Shown piece after piece: positions 11,085 to 21,940 of a stretch of DNA of 64,000 bases. A program made the translations under genes and the position numbers. The stretch comes from Lindgomyces ingoldianus (taxonomy: Eukaryota; Ascomycota; Dothideomycetes; Pleosporales; Lindgomycetaceae). Under the pieces are notes generated by a model. That model was not told the DNA's origin. It was given only the letters and a program-made list of their open reading frames with translations, and searched no databases. Numbering within the stretch: position 1 is the first letter of the stretch; each line of letters begins with the position of its first letter. Location: assembly GCF_010093535.1 (NCBI RefSeq), contig NW_022985176.1, forward strand, positions 1 through 64,000. The letters are read 5' to 3'.

Positions 11085-11532
11085 CTAGCAGTATATCTAT
11101 GCTTAACTACAAGCACAGCTTAAGCAGCTAATCCACTAAAACACTGCTAGGCAACCACTAAATCACCCCTAATAACGCCTTAAATTATCCCTGCTACCCT
11201 AATAGCAAGAGACGTTTTAGGCACCCCTAACAATACCTAATGCTACCTTACTAAACGCACGCCTAAAATTAATAACTGCACAGATAGCAAAGAACAATAG
11301 TAAGCCTTAATTCTTAACAGGCTAGACATTAATACAGATTACTATTAGAGCTAGCGCGCACGCATAGAGTTTAGTTGGAGGACACTGCTAGCATTGCAAA
11401 GGAATAATTTAGAGCAAGGACACCTAGCTAAATTAGACTAGTTTTAGTTTAAGAATGCAGAGGACATAACAGCAATACTTTGTACTATAACTACTACTAA
11501 TAGGGACTATCAGTCTACAGAGGGGGGGGTAG

Positions 11533-12018
11533 TGTAACAATCCTCATGAATTGTTCCATTGTAAAGATGGGATGGTAAGTAGCACGGATAGCACTGAGAG
11601 CAAGCTTTCGGAGAAAGATAGGAGTGTATTGTAAGAGAGACGAATCGCTGCCAAGCTTCGCTTGTCAGGATTCATGCTTATATACGAAGCACAGGTCATA
11701 CGACCTCCAAACAGGTCAGGTGAGGCCATACTGGCCCGTTCTGGGACATCCGGCCTTACATCCATCTTAGATAGCCCAGAAGGCCCCCGTATCAGCCCTA
11801 ACCCCGACCTGGCCCCGACCCCTGCTGTTACCCCTATTCCCTCATGTATTTAGTCTCACCTCGCCCCTGTAGCTAGCTTAGTAGTTTTCTGATATCCTTT
11901 CGTACAAGGCCTATAGGTGTTAATGGCATTCGCAGGTTCTAAGTCCCCACGCACTCCCATATGCCTCTGAGTGGATTCCCACCGCATTCGGACCCATTGT
12001 CTTGCCTGCACCGTTACA
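11533..12018 (+). repeat. 3' LTR of element A, interrupted by a solo LTR
   Basis: 486 bp including the 201-bp insertion and its 5-bp duplication, leaving 280 bp of LTR, equal to the 5' LTR. Its inner (left) end is RIP-changed (TGTAACAATCC, GAATTGTTCC) while its outer (right) end is nearly unmutated. Confidence 0.9.
11560..11760 (-). repeat. 201-bp solo LTR, TSD TCCAT
   Basis: Read on the minus strand it begins TGTAAGGCCGG and ends ATCTTTACA, with a TATATAAGC box. TCCAT flanks it at 11,555-11,559 and 11,761-11,765. It shows no RIP damage and has no second copy in this window. It is the youngest visible insertion in this nest. Confidence 0.85.
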
Positions 12019-13535
12019 ATATAGTGCAACACAAGTAGGCAGTGCTGAACTATTTAAAGCGATCTTAGCTTTAGTCTAAGCTTTTTTTCCCCACAGCTAG
12101 ATTACTTTAACTGTTTTATTAAATTTAAATAGGCTGTTAAGATTCCTCTAACAAGATTTTCCTCTCTCTGTTATTATTAGCAGAGGGAGAAAAATCTTAT
12201 TAAGGGGGAAATCTTAACAGCTATTTAAAGAGAGTTTAAAAACTAGTGACGTACAGCACTTCTAAATTAATAGAAAGAGCTTAGTGTTAGTGGCGCGCTA
12301 GCGGACACAAAGGCTTAGAACGACACCTTTATTAAGATTTGTCCTAAGTTATACATTCTAGGACAGGAAGTTAGACAGGTTAGGGATTAGTGATATCTTA
12401 ATTTTAACTCTAGACTAGGGTTTGCGTGAGCACATCACAGCTGTCCTGAATTCTTACTATACAACACAGAGTGTAGCTTAATAAGTTTAGATACTATTAC
12501 TAAGAATGCACCTTCTATTCTCCGCTTCCTTCTTAAATACTTTCACTGCCTCCTCTAGCTAATTAAGTTTCCTAAGTTATATTTCTTATTACATTTAAAT
12601 TCTGTTTAGCTATGGATTTAACGCTGTTAAGATTCCTTTTAAAAATTAATACAGTCTAATAGAGTAGAGGAGGACTTTAGGAAATTAATTAAACTAATCT
12701 GTAAGAAAAAGGGAATCCTCTTAGCGCCTTTAAGTATTATAAGGCTTATTTAAAACTAGCTAGTCTTATAGATAAACTTGGTTAGACTAGCTAGAAACCA
12801 GGTAGTAAGGCTGTCAAGATAGAAGGACAAGGCTGCAAGGCAGGATAGTAAGGCCGTCGTAAGGCCGCTACAGCCTCCCTCTTAGATACCCCCTAATGCG
12901 CCTCTTTAATAGATAGTATTCTTATTAAAAATATGTTTATAGCAGTTTTACGAAAAAAGTATAAGCAAGCTTAGAGGTCTAAACCTAGGCTACTAGTGTG
13001 AGAAATTGCGCCATGTGTCAAGATCTAAGCCGCTGAGCAGGGGAAGTGGCCTGAATCTAGGACAACGGCGTTCAGATTTAGGCTAATACTTAGCTTGCTC
13101 AGGCTTGCACAGCCACATGCTTAGGTTACTTAGTCACTGCTTAGTTTTAAATCCTTGTATGCTTAGGTTTAAAAGCAGAAATGGACTTTAGTGAGGTTAG
13201 TCTCACCTGTAGAGAACATCGCTATATATATAAAGATTTTCTTTTTAAATAGCATTTATAGCTAATATAGCTAATTTTTTACACATTAAGCATAATCTAA
13301 GCTATGTTAGCATAAACTAGCTTAGTATATTTATAAAGTGTTATTTAAAGCTTAAAATAAAGTTTATATAATACTATAAATAAAATAATAAGTTTAAATA
13401 TAGTAAAAGTCTACTTACAGGCATATAAAAGTGTGTAGAGACTTAATAGCTTAGAAATTTTATTAATACTTATAAGCCTTATATGAAGAATATTAGAAAA
13501 CTAAAGTTGCAAAGGTGTACAGTTACGCTAGGATC
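12019..13535. repeat. RIP-degraded repeats; short Fot1-like fragment at 13,258-13,370
   Basis: AT-rich DNA without an ORF. A palindromic unit lies at 12,122-12,230. From 13,258 to about 13,370 the sequence resembles the arms of the Fot1-like fold-back element (about 40,885-40,990), for example AGCATAATCTAAGC...GCATAAACTAGC. The moderately GC-rich piece 12,990-13,200 is unassigned. Confidence 0.5.
12122..12230. repeat. Palindromic MITE-like hairpin
   Basis: The arms (AAATAGGCTGTTAAGATT...CCTCTCTCTG, ending 12,170, and CAGAGGGAGAAAAATCTT...AACAGCTATTTAAA) are near-perfect inverted repeats around a 10-base loop (TTATTATTAG, 12,171-12,180). RIP-type differences separate the arms. The size and shape suggest a fold-back miniature element; no target duplication is clear. 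Confidence 0.6.
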
Positions 13536-14952
13536 TTATCTTAGAAGAAGACGCACATTCTACGCAGTAGAGCAGCTAAGCTAGCAGAGCTTAAAGGGGT
13601 TAGTGAGGATTAGATTCGGGAAGCAGGCAGGTAGAATTAGGAGCAAATGGTTGGCTGCTACCTCAACTCACTGCCGCGGAAGTTCATGAGGTCTATGGCT
13701 GGCCATCCGCCGCAAATGGACTGCTTCGAGATCCCTCGCGCAGCTGTCGCGCCTCCAGACGAGCTCCTGTCTCTCATCTGGACAGAGCTCGATGCGTGGA
13801 AGGGCCGCTTCGGCCCACACGCTGGCCAGATCAACGACCTAGCCGCAGGGGGCCTCATGAGCCTGCTGCTCTACCTCAGAGAGGTCATCCTCTGTCGCAC
13901 GTGTCTCACGCGATATCATACCCATGTACTGCACTATTCACTCATTAGGCATAGCTCCTCTCTCGTACAGTATATAGTCAGCCCAGAGCTCTATCGAGCT
14001 CCTCAGACCTTACAATACACTCGTTCAATCCACCTTGTTTGGATCTCACTACCTTGTCGACTCGCTTCCCATATGACCCCTCCTCAGCTCATGCAAGATC
14101 CTCCAGGACTCAGTTGCGCTGCGCCGGCGCTTCCCTAGCCACCCTGTGTGGAACCACCCAGTGTTCCAGCACAGGGCGTACGCCGCCTTCGCTCAGGACA
14201 TCGACGCGTCTCTCGACGCAGAGGCAGCTCCTAGTCGGCTGTCAGTCCTGTACCAGGCGATACCCCTGCTTGCTGACCAGCTCCAAGCGCTGGATGCCCG
14301 GAACGAGCAGCGGGTGAGGGAGCTTAAGAGGGAGCTTAAGGAGGAGCTCAATCACCTGCGCGAGCTGCAGAGATTACAGCCTCAGCAGCTGCAGGTGCTC
14401 ATGTCTGGCAGCCTTATGTTCCGCCTGGAGGCGTCGCAGGCGCAGGGCGGTCTGCTGCTGCCACCTCTACTCAGGCACACAGCAGCTGCGCCGCCGTCGC
14501 TGGCAGACGTAAATTCAAGCAGGTATACCTCTGCCCAGGCCAGCATCGCGCCTACGCCGTCTGCGCGCTCGCCTAGCCCATCGCCTCTGCCAGCAGCGCT
14601 TGAGCTGGCCCCTGAGCTAGAGCCTGCACCGAAGCATCGCATGTGCCGCGCTGTGAGGACCGTGGAGGACCTTAGGCGCGAATGGACAGTAGGCCTGCAG
14701 GGCCAGCCTTCCATCGCTGAGCTAGACAGGCGCTGGGGGAACAAGTGGAGGTCAGGTCGTCAGAGCGAGCTGCAGTGGTACTCTCTGCGGCTCGAGGTCA
14801 TCAAGGAGATCAGGCGCATCGCGCAGGCGCGGAGGACCAGCGAGGAGGCGGCCATGTGGCAGGTGAGCCAGCAGCAGCAGCAGCAGAGGGTCTCGCTGGA
14901 CCAGCTCTGCAAGCATCTCAGAGTCGCTCGGAAGGAGAGCAATCACCCCTAG
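13536..14952 (+). pseudogene. Crypton-type tyrosine recombinase, C-terminal part with Gcr1_C domain
   Basis: From about 13,536 the plus frame reads through a few RIP-type stops as tyrosine recombinase: an H-I-L-R box (His codon 13,554-13,556, Arg 13,563-13,565), then G-C-Y-L-N (Tyr codon 13,659-13,661) followed by SLPRKFMRSMAG, which matches the HxxR and catalytic-Tyr region of fungal Cryptons. An unbroken GC-rich ORF continues from 13,647 until a 206-bp LTR insertion (13,893-14,098), then resumes to the stop at 14,950-14,952. It contains a coiled coil (LKRELKEELNHL), a Ser/Pro/Ala linker and a C-terminal Gcr1_C-like DNA-binding region (VRTVEDLRREWTVG...LDRRWGNKWR) ending in a Gln run. Cryptons use this recombinase to move circular DNA. 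The N-terminal part with the first catalytic Arg is lost in RIP-degraded DNA. Not functional. Confidence 0.8.
13893..14098 (+). repeat. 206-bp LTR-like repeat, copy 2, TSD TCCTC
   Basis: It starts TGTCGCACGTG and ends CATGCAAGA. TCCTC flanks it at 13,888-13,892 and 14,099-14,103. It interrupts the Crypton ORF and is unmutated, so it arrived late. A TATATAG block and a following C/T-rich part look like an LTR promoter region. Confidence 0.85.
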
Positions 14953-15250
14953 TTTTGTAGTCCTAGTATTGTATATAGTTATTGTCACGAGAGTTAATCG
15001 ATTGGTGTTTAGAGAGTTATGGCTGCTAAGCGGGGATTCTATTCTGCATTGTTCTGCAATTTCCTGCGTCTTGTTGCAATTTGCTGCGTTGTTCTGCAAT
15101 TTGTTGCACTGTTAGGATACTGTGCGAGCACAGTATACTTCCTTCTGTCACACTGTGACAGTTATAGAGAGGTACCTAGCAGCCATACAGTGCTTTCCCA
15201 GCAACGTAATAGCAATTATAATGCAGCTCTGCAGCGCCTTAAAGCTAGAG
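14953..15250. repeat. Spacer with a CTGCAATTTGCTG-type minisatellite
   Basis: After the Crypton stop, bases 15,048-15,108 repeat CTGCAATTT / GTTGCAATTTGCTGCG units, similar in core to the minisatellite inside the LTR at 28,405-28,512. TGTTAGGATAC at 15,109 could be the start of the 5' LTR of the following copia element, but no matching 3' LTR is found. Confidence 0.45.
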
Positions 15251-18200
15251 CAGCCTGAGAACTATCATAAGACCAAAAGTCAGGACATTTGAACATGTGG
15301 CGGCATAGATAATGCCCATAGAGGGTGGGCAGTGGACATGGGTGGATCATCAATCCGGCGCCACCAAACCATCTGAAATGAATGCGAAAAACCTATCTAA
15401 CTATACCGCCGACCACAATCAATAGGAACGCAAAATTACAGAGTACAAGACCCTGCGCAAATCTCTAGCTAGGATGAGTGCAGAGATCTCTCGTACAATC
15501 GCACTCCAGCACTACTTCCTGATTAAGGATCACAATGATGCATACAACAAACTCGTAGCGCTCAAACGTTAACTAGCACCAACCAGCACCAATCGCCAAA
15601 GGATACTTATAGAGCAATACTAAGCTCTTCAGAAGAACCCACGCAAGGATTTTAAAGCATAGCTGAGCGAATGGCTACAAACTGTTAGGCAGTGCAGAAG
15701 AGCAGATCTTCCAGATGTCTAGAGTACCCGCACGCAAACTAACTTGCTTCGTACTATTAAGCCTCTAGCATCAGAGTTCGCAGCCAGCGCACTGCTCTAT
15801 ATCATAGAGAAAGAGGACTGCAATGATCTCGCATCAATTCCAAGCCTAGAACACTACATCTCTCGATACCGCACCTAGCACCGCACTATGAACCCTTTGG
15901 CAGCCTCCATAGGATCATTCGCTACCCTAGGCATTGCAGGGACAAACCAGAATCGGTCTGGGTTCAAACCTGGTGCGAAACCTCTCTGCATCTGCGGCAG
16001 CACCTATTAGTTTAACGAATGCAAATATTTGAACCCTACTGCTCGTACGAAAGGATGGAAACCAGATCAATCCATCCAGCAGAAGGTCAATCAGGCCCGA
16101 AAAGACCCCAATATCAACTCAAAAGTGCAGGCTGCTCTAGAGAGGGACAAGCAGCGGCGAGAGAAGCAACAAAGACAGCAAAGCGCTCTAACACCCATCA
16201 ATTTTGATCATGGCGAGCTCCCTAGCTCAACTCCGCAGTCAAATGCTCTGCAGCAAGTCTTCAGCACCTCTGTCGCTGTACCAAGCCTCATCAATTGTTG
16301 GATACTAGATCCTGGCTCAAACGCGCACATCTGCAACAACACTCAATACGGCTGGACCTATCGACGCGACGCAATGCCTGGAGAGATCGTGTACGCTGGC
16401 CGCGAAGCTCTACCCATCACTGGCTGGGGAGACGTCCACCTAAAGGTCAATACACCTGCAGGACTCTCCACTATCAAGCTCACACATGTCGCATACGTCG
16501 AGGGCTTTTTTGCCAATGTACTAGGTCTCGCACGTTGCAGATCCCTAGACATCCACTTCGACTCTGGTAGAGACGCGCTATACCAAGGATCCTCAGAAAA
16601 CGTCGTCTGCAAACTCACCTACTAAGACGGACATTAGCTCATTGATGCAGAGGAGATGGAGCGAGCAGAGCCCTCCACCTTCAGCTCTCGGCTTCAAAGC
16701 TCCTCCCCCGAGCTAGTCACCCTAGCCACTAAGCTTAAAAGGATCTATCATCGTCTATCGCGCAAGGAGCGACGCCCTATCATCACCACCCGCGAGGAAG
16801 CTCCCAGGCTCATGGGTCACATATCCATGGAGACAGTCAACCATCTGGAGCAAAGTGTACAGGGAATCAGAATACAAGAGCATGGGCATAAGTACGACAG
16901 AGCCCTGACACTCAAAGACTGTCAAATCCGTCGCACGTGTCTCACGCGATATCATACCCATGTACTGCACTATTCACCCATTAGGCATAGCTCCTCTCTC
17001 GTACAGTATATAGTCAGCTCAGAGCTCTATTGAGCTCCTCAGACCATACAATACACTCGTTCAATCCGCTTCGTTTAGATCTCACCACCTTGTCGACTCG
17101 CTTCCCATATGACCCCTTCCCAGCTCATGCAAGAAAATCTGCATTGAAACCAAAATTAAGAAGCAGATTAGTTGATGACCGCCACAATCAGCCTCTGCCC
17201 ACCCATTCCATCGCATCGGCATAGACCTCATTTAGCTCTACCCCACTGGCCAGCGCTGAGCATACAAAAGAGCAGAATGGACTCACAGAAATCGCTGGTA
17301 AGCGACCCATCACAATCGCTCGAGCTCTGAGGCTCCAGGGCAATCTACCAAAATCACTATCCAATGAGCTCTTCGCATTCGCTGCCTACTTGCTCAATCG
17401 AGCACCAGTCAGAGCACTCCATTGGCGCACACCGTACGAGCTGCTATATGAACAGAAACCCTCCATTGATCATCTAGCTCCAATCAGATGCTGCGCATAC
17501 GTACATAATAAGCACCCCAAACGCGCGGACAAGCTCGAATCCAGAGTTCTGATAGGCCACCTAGTTGGATACGACTCAACCAACATCTATAGGATCAGGC
17601 TACCGCCAAACAACCAAGTTATCCAAACACGTGATGTCATCTTTGACACAGATCAGTTTTACACAGGCACTAAACAAGAGGATTACATCAATCCCTCGTA
17701 CATACAAGTCCTCGACATACCAGAAGTCGACGATGGCACCGAGAACCTCTCCCTCAAGCATCAGCTCGCTCTCTCTCAGTCACTAGACGCACTAGCAGAG
17801 CTTAAAAAGCAGACCCATGAAAGCGACAAGAGCCCTACGCCTGCTCAGCTTCCGACGCCAGAAAGCTCCGTACAAAGCTCTAAATCACCTGCACCCACGC
17901 ATAGCTATAAGTCCCATCCAGCACCTTCGCATTTTAACGAGGATGAAAGCTCTCAGCAGCTCGTACGCAAAACGATGGAAGCATCCAATACTAGATCAAA
18001 CGATGACCCTGCTACCTCTGTGCATGAGCCACCCATTACCTCTGTACATGACCCTCAATATATACCAGATCCTGACCAAAACAACGCACCAAAGGCGCCA
18101 TCTCTTAACGTTGGCGAATCAAACATTATCAGCAAAAACCGCACTACGCGCTCAAAGCAATACAGCACCTACTTCGCAACCTTCGCTAGCTCCATTGTCA

Positions 18201-19518
18201 AGGAGCACCCTCATTGCGATCAGCTACCTCCTCATCCAGAGCACTATCGTGATCTAGCAAAACACCCACATATGGCTGAATTTCAAGCAGCCATGCGCAC
18301 GGATATGGACAGCTGCTGGTCTAAGAGCTGCTTCAAGTGCGCCAGCAAATCCACAATAAAAACCGCCTCTACCAAGATCCTACCACTTTAATGGGTATAC
18401 GCATACAAATTTGACGAAGATGGCTACCTATCCAAATTCAAGGCTAGAATCCGCGTACAAGGAGACCTCCAAGAACAATGGGGCGATACCTACGCCGCCA
18501 CCGCAGCTGCTCGCGTCTTCAGAGCTCTAATGGCTCTTATGGCCGCATTTGGGCTGACCTCTCGACAATATAATGTCACCAACGCTTTCCTCAATTCCAA
18601 ACTCCCTAGACGACTGTTCTGCCGCACACCCGAACGTTTTCAAGCAGAATACAGAGAGTACCTCGAGATACTGCGAGCGCTGTACGGACTTAAAGAATCA
18701 TCTCGCTTCTAGACTTCTAGTATCTAGAGCTCAAAACAACGCTCAATCAGTTAGGACTCCACGAGATCCCTGAAGCTCCCTGCCTATTTGTCAACAACAA
18801 GCTCATCGTACTAGTATACGTTGATGACATTATACTACTATACCACCCTATCAATGCTGAGGCTGCTGAGCAGTTCGAACATGATCTTCAGCATGCGTAC
18901 GACATTAGGAAGCTCGGCGAACTGAAATGGTTCCTAGGCATTCGAGTTGTGAAGACTGCTGAATCCATCTACCTAGTCCAAGACTCCTTCATTAACAAGA
19001 TCGCTACCAAATTCAATCTAGAGCAGAGCGGGAAACGACTACCTGACATACCTCTGCGCGAAACCCTAGAGCTCTCTACTGAGACCACCAACGACCGGAG
19101 GACCAAGCTCTATCAACAGCTAGTAGGCTCACTCGCCTACATAGCATCATTCACACGACCCGATATCGCGCATGCGCACTCAATACTAGCACGCCACCTC
19201 ACCAATCCTGGTCAAAAGCACCTAGATGCAGCCCTGCATTGCTGGCGATACCTACTCCGTACAAAACATCTCGCAATAGGAACATCAAGAAACTCTCAAA
19301 ACAGCGCATTCTATGAGCTTAATCATGCAGAGCCCCAGTTCTATGATGCATCAGACGCTGCATTCGCGGACGATCCAGCGACTCGTCGAAGCTCTCATGG
19401 ACATCTATTCAAGCTCTTTGGTAGACTGGAAAGCTACCTTGCAACGTACCGTCACCAAATTAAGTACGGAGGCAGAGCTCCTAGCTCTCTTGCAAGCTGG
19501 AACTGATATGCGCCTTGT
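15250..19518 (+). pseudogene. Degraded Ty1/copia polyprotein
   Basis: Domains in order. Gag, with RIP-type stops, ends in a C-I-C-G...E-C knuckle (15,990-16,025). The protease is WILD-P-G-SNAHIC at 16,299-16,335, where the catalytic DSG is now D-P-G. The pre-integrase zinc region (16,780-17,150) is split by a 206-bp repeat. Integrase keeps only its C-terminal part (E-Q-N-G at about 17,262), so its core is deleted. A Ser/Pro-rich linker follows (17,700-18,200). Reverse transcriptase has the first catalytic Asp changed to Asn (18,572-18,574) but an intact YVDD (18,817-18,828). RNase H (YDASDAAFADD, about 19,340) ends at another 206-bp repeat. There is a frameshift near 18,715. It cannot make working enzymes. 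LTRs were not found. Confidence 0.9.
16929..17134 (+). repeat. 206-bp LTR-like repeat, copy 3, TSD AAATC
   Basis: CGTCGCACGTG to CATGCAAGA, flanked by AAATC at 16,924-16,928 and 17,135-17,139. It cuts the copia polyprotein inside the zinc-binding region before the integrase, between the two cysteines of a CxxC pair. Confidence 0.85.
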
Positions 19519-19720
19519 TCTTGCATGGGCTCAGGAGGGGGCATATGGCAAACGACTCGACAAGGGAGCGAGATCCAAACAAAGTGGAATGAGTGTATTG
19601 TATCGTCTAAGGAGCTCGATAAAGCTCTGAGCTGACTATATACTGTACGAGATAGGAGCTATGCCTAATAAGTGAATGGTGCAGTACATGGGCATGATAT
19701 CGCGTGAGACACGTGCGACA
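19519..19720 (-). repeat. 202-bp LTR-like repeat, copy 4 (inverted), TSD CTTGT
   Basis: On the minus strand it runs TGTCGCACGTG to CATGCAAGA. CTTGT flanks it at 19,514-19,518 and 19,721-19,725. It interrupts the copia RNase H coding region. Confidence 0.85.
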
Positions 19721-19725
19721 CTTGT

Positions 19726-20504
19726 CTCTCGCGCAAGCGTTGAGAGTCTAGCTACGCTCCTCCCACTAAAAGTTCTACTAGCTTCGCGGCCCGCTGCAGC
19801 TTCACCTCGCCTTAATCAGGCAATTGGATCTAATGTGCGAGAGGGGCTAGATTGCGGTTCGCGAGATGCTCTAGCCATCCTGTCCGCCATTCTCTGCGGT
19901 GAGAGTGCTTTTGGCGTGGCGTATTTTCGGTCTCGCGAACGCGCTTTGCGTTTCAGTCGCGTTCCAGCTTATCTCAGCTAGCTCAGACGTGAGGAGAGAA
20001 CCGAGGACGCACAAACCACCATGCATATTGTTACTCCAAATAGAGTATGGCCTGGGGGTTAGCGGTTTCTGACCCCTGTCAGTAGCGTTTCTCTCCTCAG
20101 CCGTCTGAGGGACTTTTGTGATTTTTTCCATGAATAGGCCTATTTCAAAAGCATCACAATAGAATTAGATTTATGATATCTCTACTACAATATGTCTGAA
20201 TAGGCTTAGAATTTGATAGAATGTAGAGACAAGCTGTAGCTATAAAATAGTATATTTTTACTAGATTCTGACTGTTATTGGCAGAGAAAAATCTAAACGT
20301 GCGCAGAACTTAACCTATCCATGCCCTGATTTCAGATTAATAGTATCGCCCTCCTGACTAGAACTTGACAACTAGTAGACTAAATTCCCTAGAATTTTGC
20401 AGGATCACTGACAGAGCTAGTCCGAGACAGCTCCTAGATCCTCAGAGTCCTCGGAGTCCTTAGACAACAGCTAGTTGAGCTGCAGACATGAGAGCGATCG
20501 CGAT
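19726..20504. other. Unassigned DNA with an inverted-repeat unit at 19,982-20,110
   Basis: Composition is near normal to 20,110 and AT-rich after. Bases 19,982-20,001 (CTCAGACGTGAGGAGAGAAC) are inverted at 20,088-20,110, bounding a ~130-bp unit that may be a miniature inverted-repeat element; no target duplication is obvious. I see no gene. Bases 20,367-20,430 recur in diverged form at 21,120-21,182. Confidence 0.4.
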
Positions 20505-21092
20505 TGTTACAATCCTTGCTTCCTGGAAGCACTCAGGTCGGTTTCGTCCCTTGGGGCTAGGGCGGTGAGAAGGGGCCGACGGCAGGGTGTACAGTCCTGC
20601 TTAAGGGCTATTGGGCTAATGGAGGGATAGAGGGTGACCGGATCGTGGTTTATCCCTTACAGCAGTATGGAGGCTGGGTCAAACGGTCCTGTTTGACAGA
20701 ATTGGAGGTATATATGTTGCAAGATGTACAAATAGGATTGCAGCTCGTCGTAAAGCTGGACACTACTTAGTCTATGTGGAGAATAAATTAAACGTTGAAC
20801 ACACCGTCCTAGAGATGGTGGTTCGTCCAAATTATATACGCGTTGAGGCTCATCAGATGCGAGTCACTCGAGCTTGAACGAGTTCGCGGTACAGCGAACT
20901 CGCTCGACTTGCTTAGGCTCGCCTTGGCTCCTTGGCCTTGTTGCTTACTGGACTATGCACTCTTCTATAATTCTAGGCAGCTGCACTGCCTCTGTGTCTT
21001 CCTGTTGGCTCGCTAACGAGCTCTGCCCCAACTCGGCTAGATTGTGGAGCACTTCGGGTGGAGTTGCGTCGGTCCAACCAAAGATCGTAACA
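20505..21092 (+). repeat. 588-bp solo LTR-like insertion, TSD GCGAT/GCAAT
   Basis: It starts TGTTACAATC and ends GATCGTAACA, an imperfect inverted repeat. It is flanked by GCGAT (20,500-20,504) and GCAAT (21,093-21,097), which differ by one RIP-type change. A TATATAT box lies at about 20,710. The ORF at 20,874-21,122 runs out of the insertion and I do not take it as a gene. Only one copy is in the window. Confidence 0.65.
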
Positions 21093-21940
21093 GCAATGTC
21101 CCTAGCCTACTATCCAGCTTGACAACCAGCGGCCTAGATCTCCTAAAATTTTGCAGGCTCTCTGATAGAGCCTGTCTTAGACAGGTCTTAAATTCTGAAG
21201 ATGATATATTGTGTGGTTAGGGAGTCGCATTAAGGTGTAGTCGTGGGGTCATCAAAATGTCCTGCACAGGACTTAATAGCGCAATACTTTGCTGAATCTT
21301 GTTAGAATCAGGTTACAAAAATGTTAGGATATAGCTAGAGACTGTCTCTATTCCCTATTAAAATATAACCAGGTTTGGACGAAAAGTGGTAGAGTTACAG
21401 TAATTCTTAGTTAAGCTGGTGCATGGTGGAGGTTTCAACCACGATATCTGTTGAATGGGCTCTGACAGCTAGCTGCTTATAGTATAAGCACTTAAGTAGC
21501 AAGAGTAAGAGTAGTGTACAGTGTGCACAGCGTATAAAGTAGGTAAGGTAAGGGCAACATGTTTCTAGTTCTATTACTCTTATCTTTCCTTTATATAAAG
21601 AAAAAAAGGGATATTTAGATGTTTATGTATAAAGGTTTACATATAAGCATTATATAACATAGATATATAATTTTACTTATGCATAATTACTTATATTTAA
21701 GTTATAACACTACTACTATGTATAAACACTAGCAACTTTCTATTTTTATTTAAAAAGTTACTTTTCTTTTGTTTATGTAAGTCTATCTAGTTACATTTTG
21801 CCTATACTTTACTTTATTTATTAAAACTTGCTTTAGTAATGCTGTATATTAAAATAGGCTAGTTACACTATATAAATAACCTTATAAATAGTGTAAAGTG
21901 TTTTAGGCTATTATTATTAAGCCTTTATATACTTACCTTA
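21093..21940. repeat. Degraded repeats, no gene seen
   Basis: Bases 21,120-21,182 match 20,367-20,430 (CTAAAATTTTGCAGG...). From 21,600 on the DNA is strongly AT-rich. CCTTA at 21,936-21,940 is the left target duplication of the next element. Confidence 0.5.

Larger units (their letters stand above)
8752..12018 (+). mobile_element. Non-autonomous LTR retroelement A, RIP-mutated, TSD ATATA
   Basis: LTRs at 8752-9031 and 11,533-12,018 start TGTAAC and end GTTACA. ATATA flanks both ends (8747-8751, 12,019-12,023). Its own internal DNA is 9032-9437 plus 11,085-11,532, about 0.85 kb, with a polypurine tract (ACAGAGGGGGGGGTAG) just before the 3' LTR. It is interrupted by element B (9443-11,084) and its 3' LTR by a solo LTR (11,560-11,760). 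The internal DNA is heavily changed by C-to-T and G-to-A relative to B. No polymerase genes are present, so it depended on enzymes from elsewhere. Confidence 0.9.

Noticed and set aside
12610..12735. Second hairpin similar to 12,122-12,230
   Set aside because: The arms match only in part and cannot be told from RIP-degraded background.
19676..19981. 101-aa ORF after the copia element
   Set aside because: It begins inside the inverted 206-bp repeat and runs into unassigned DNA; no domain is visible.
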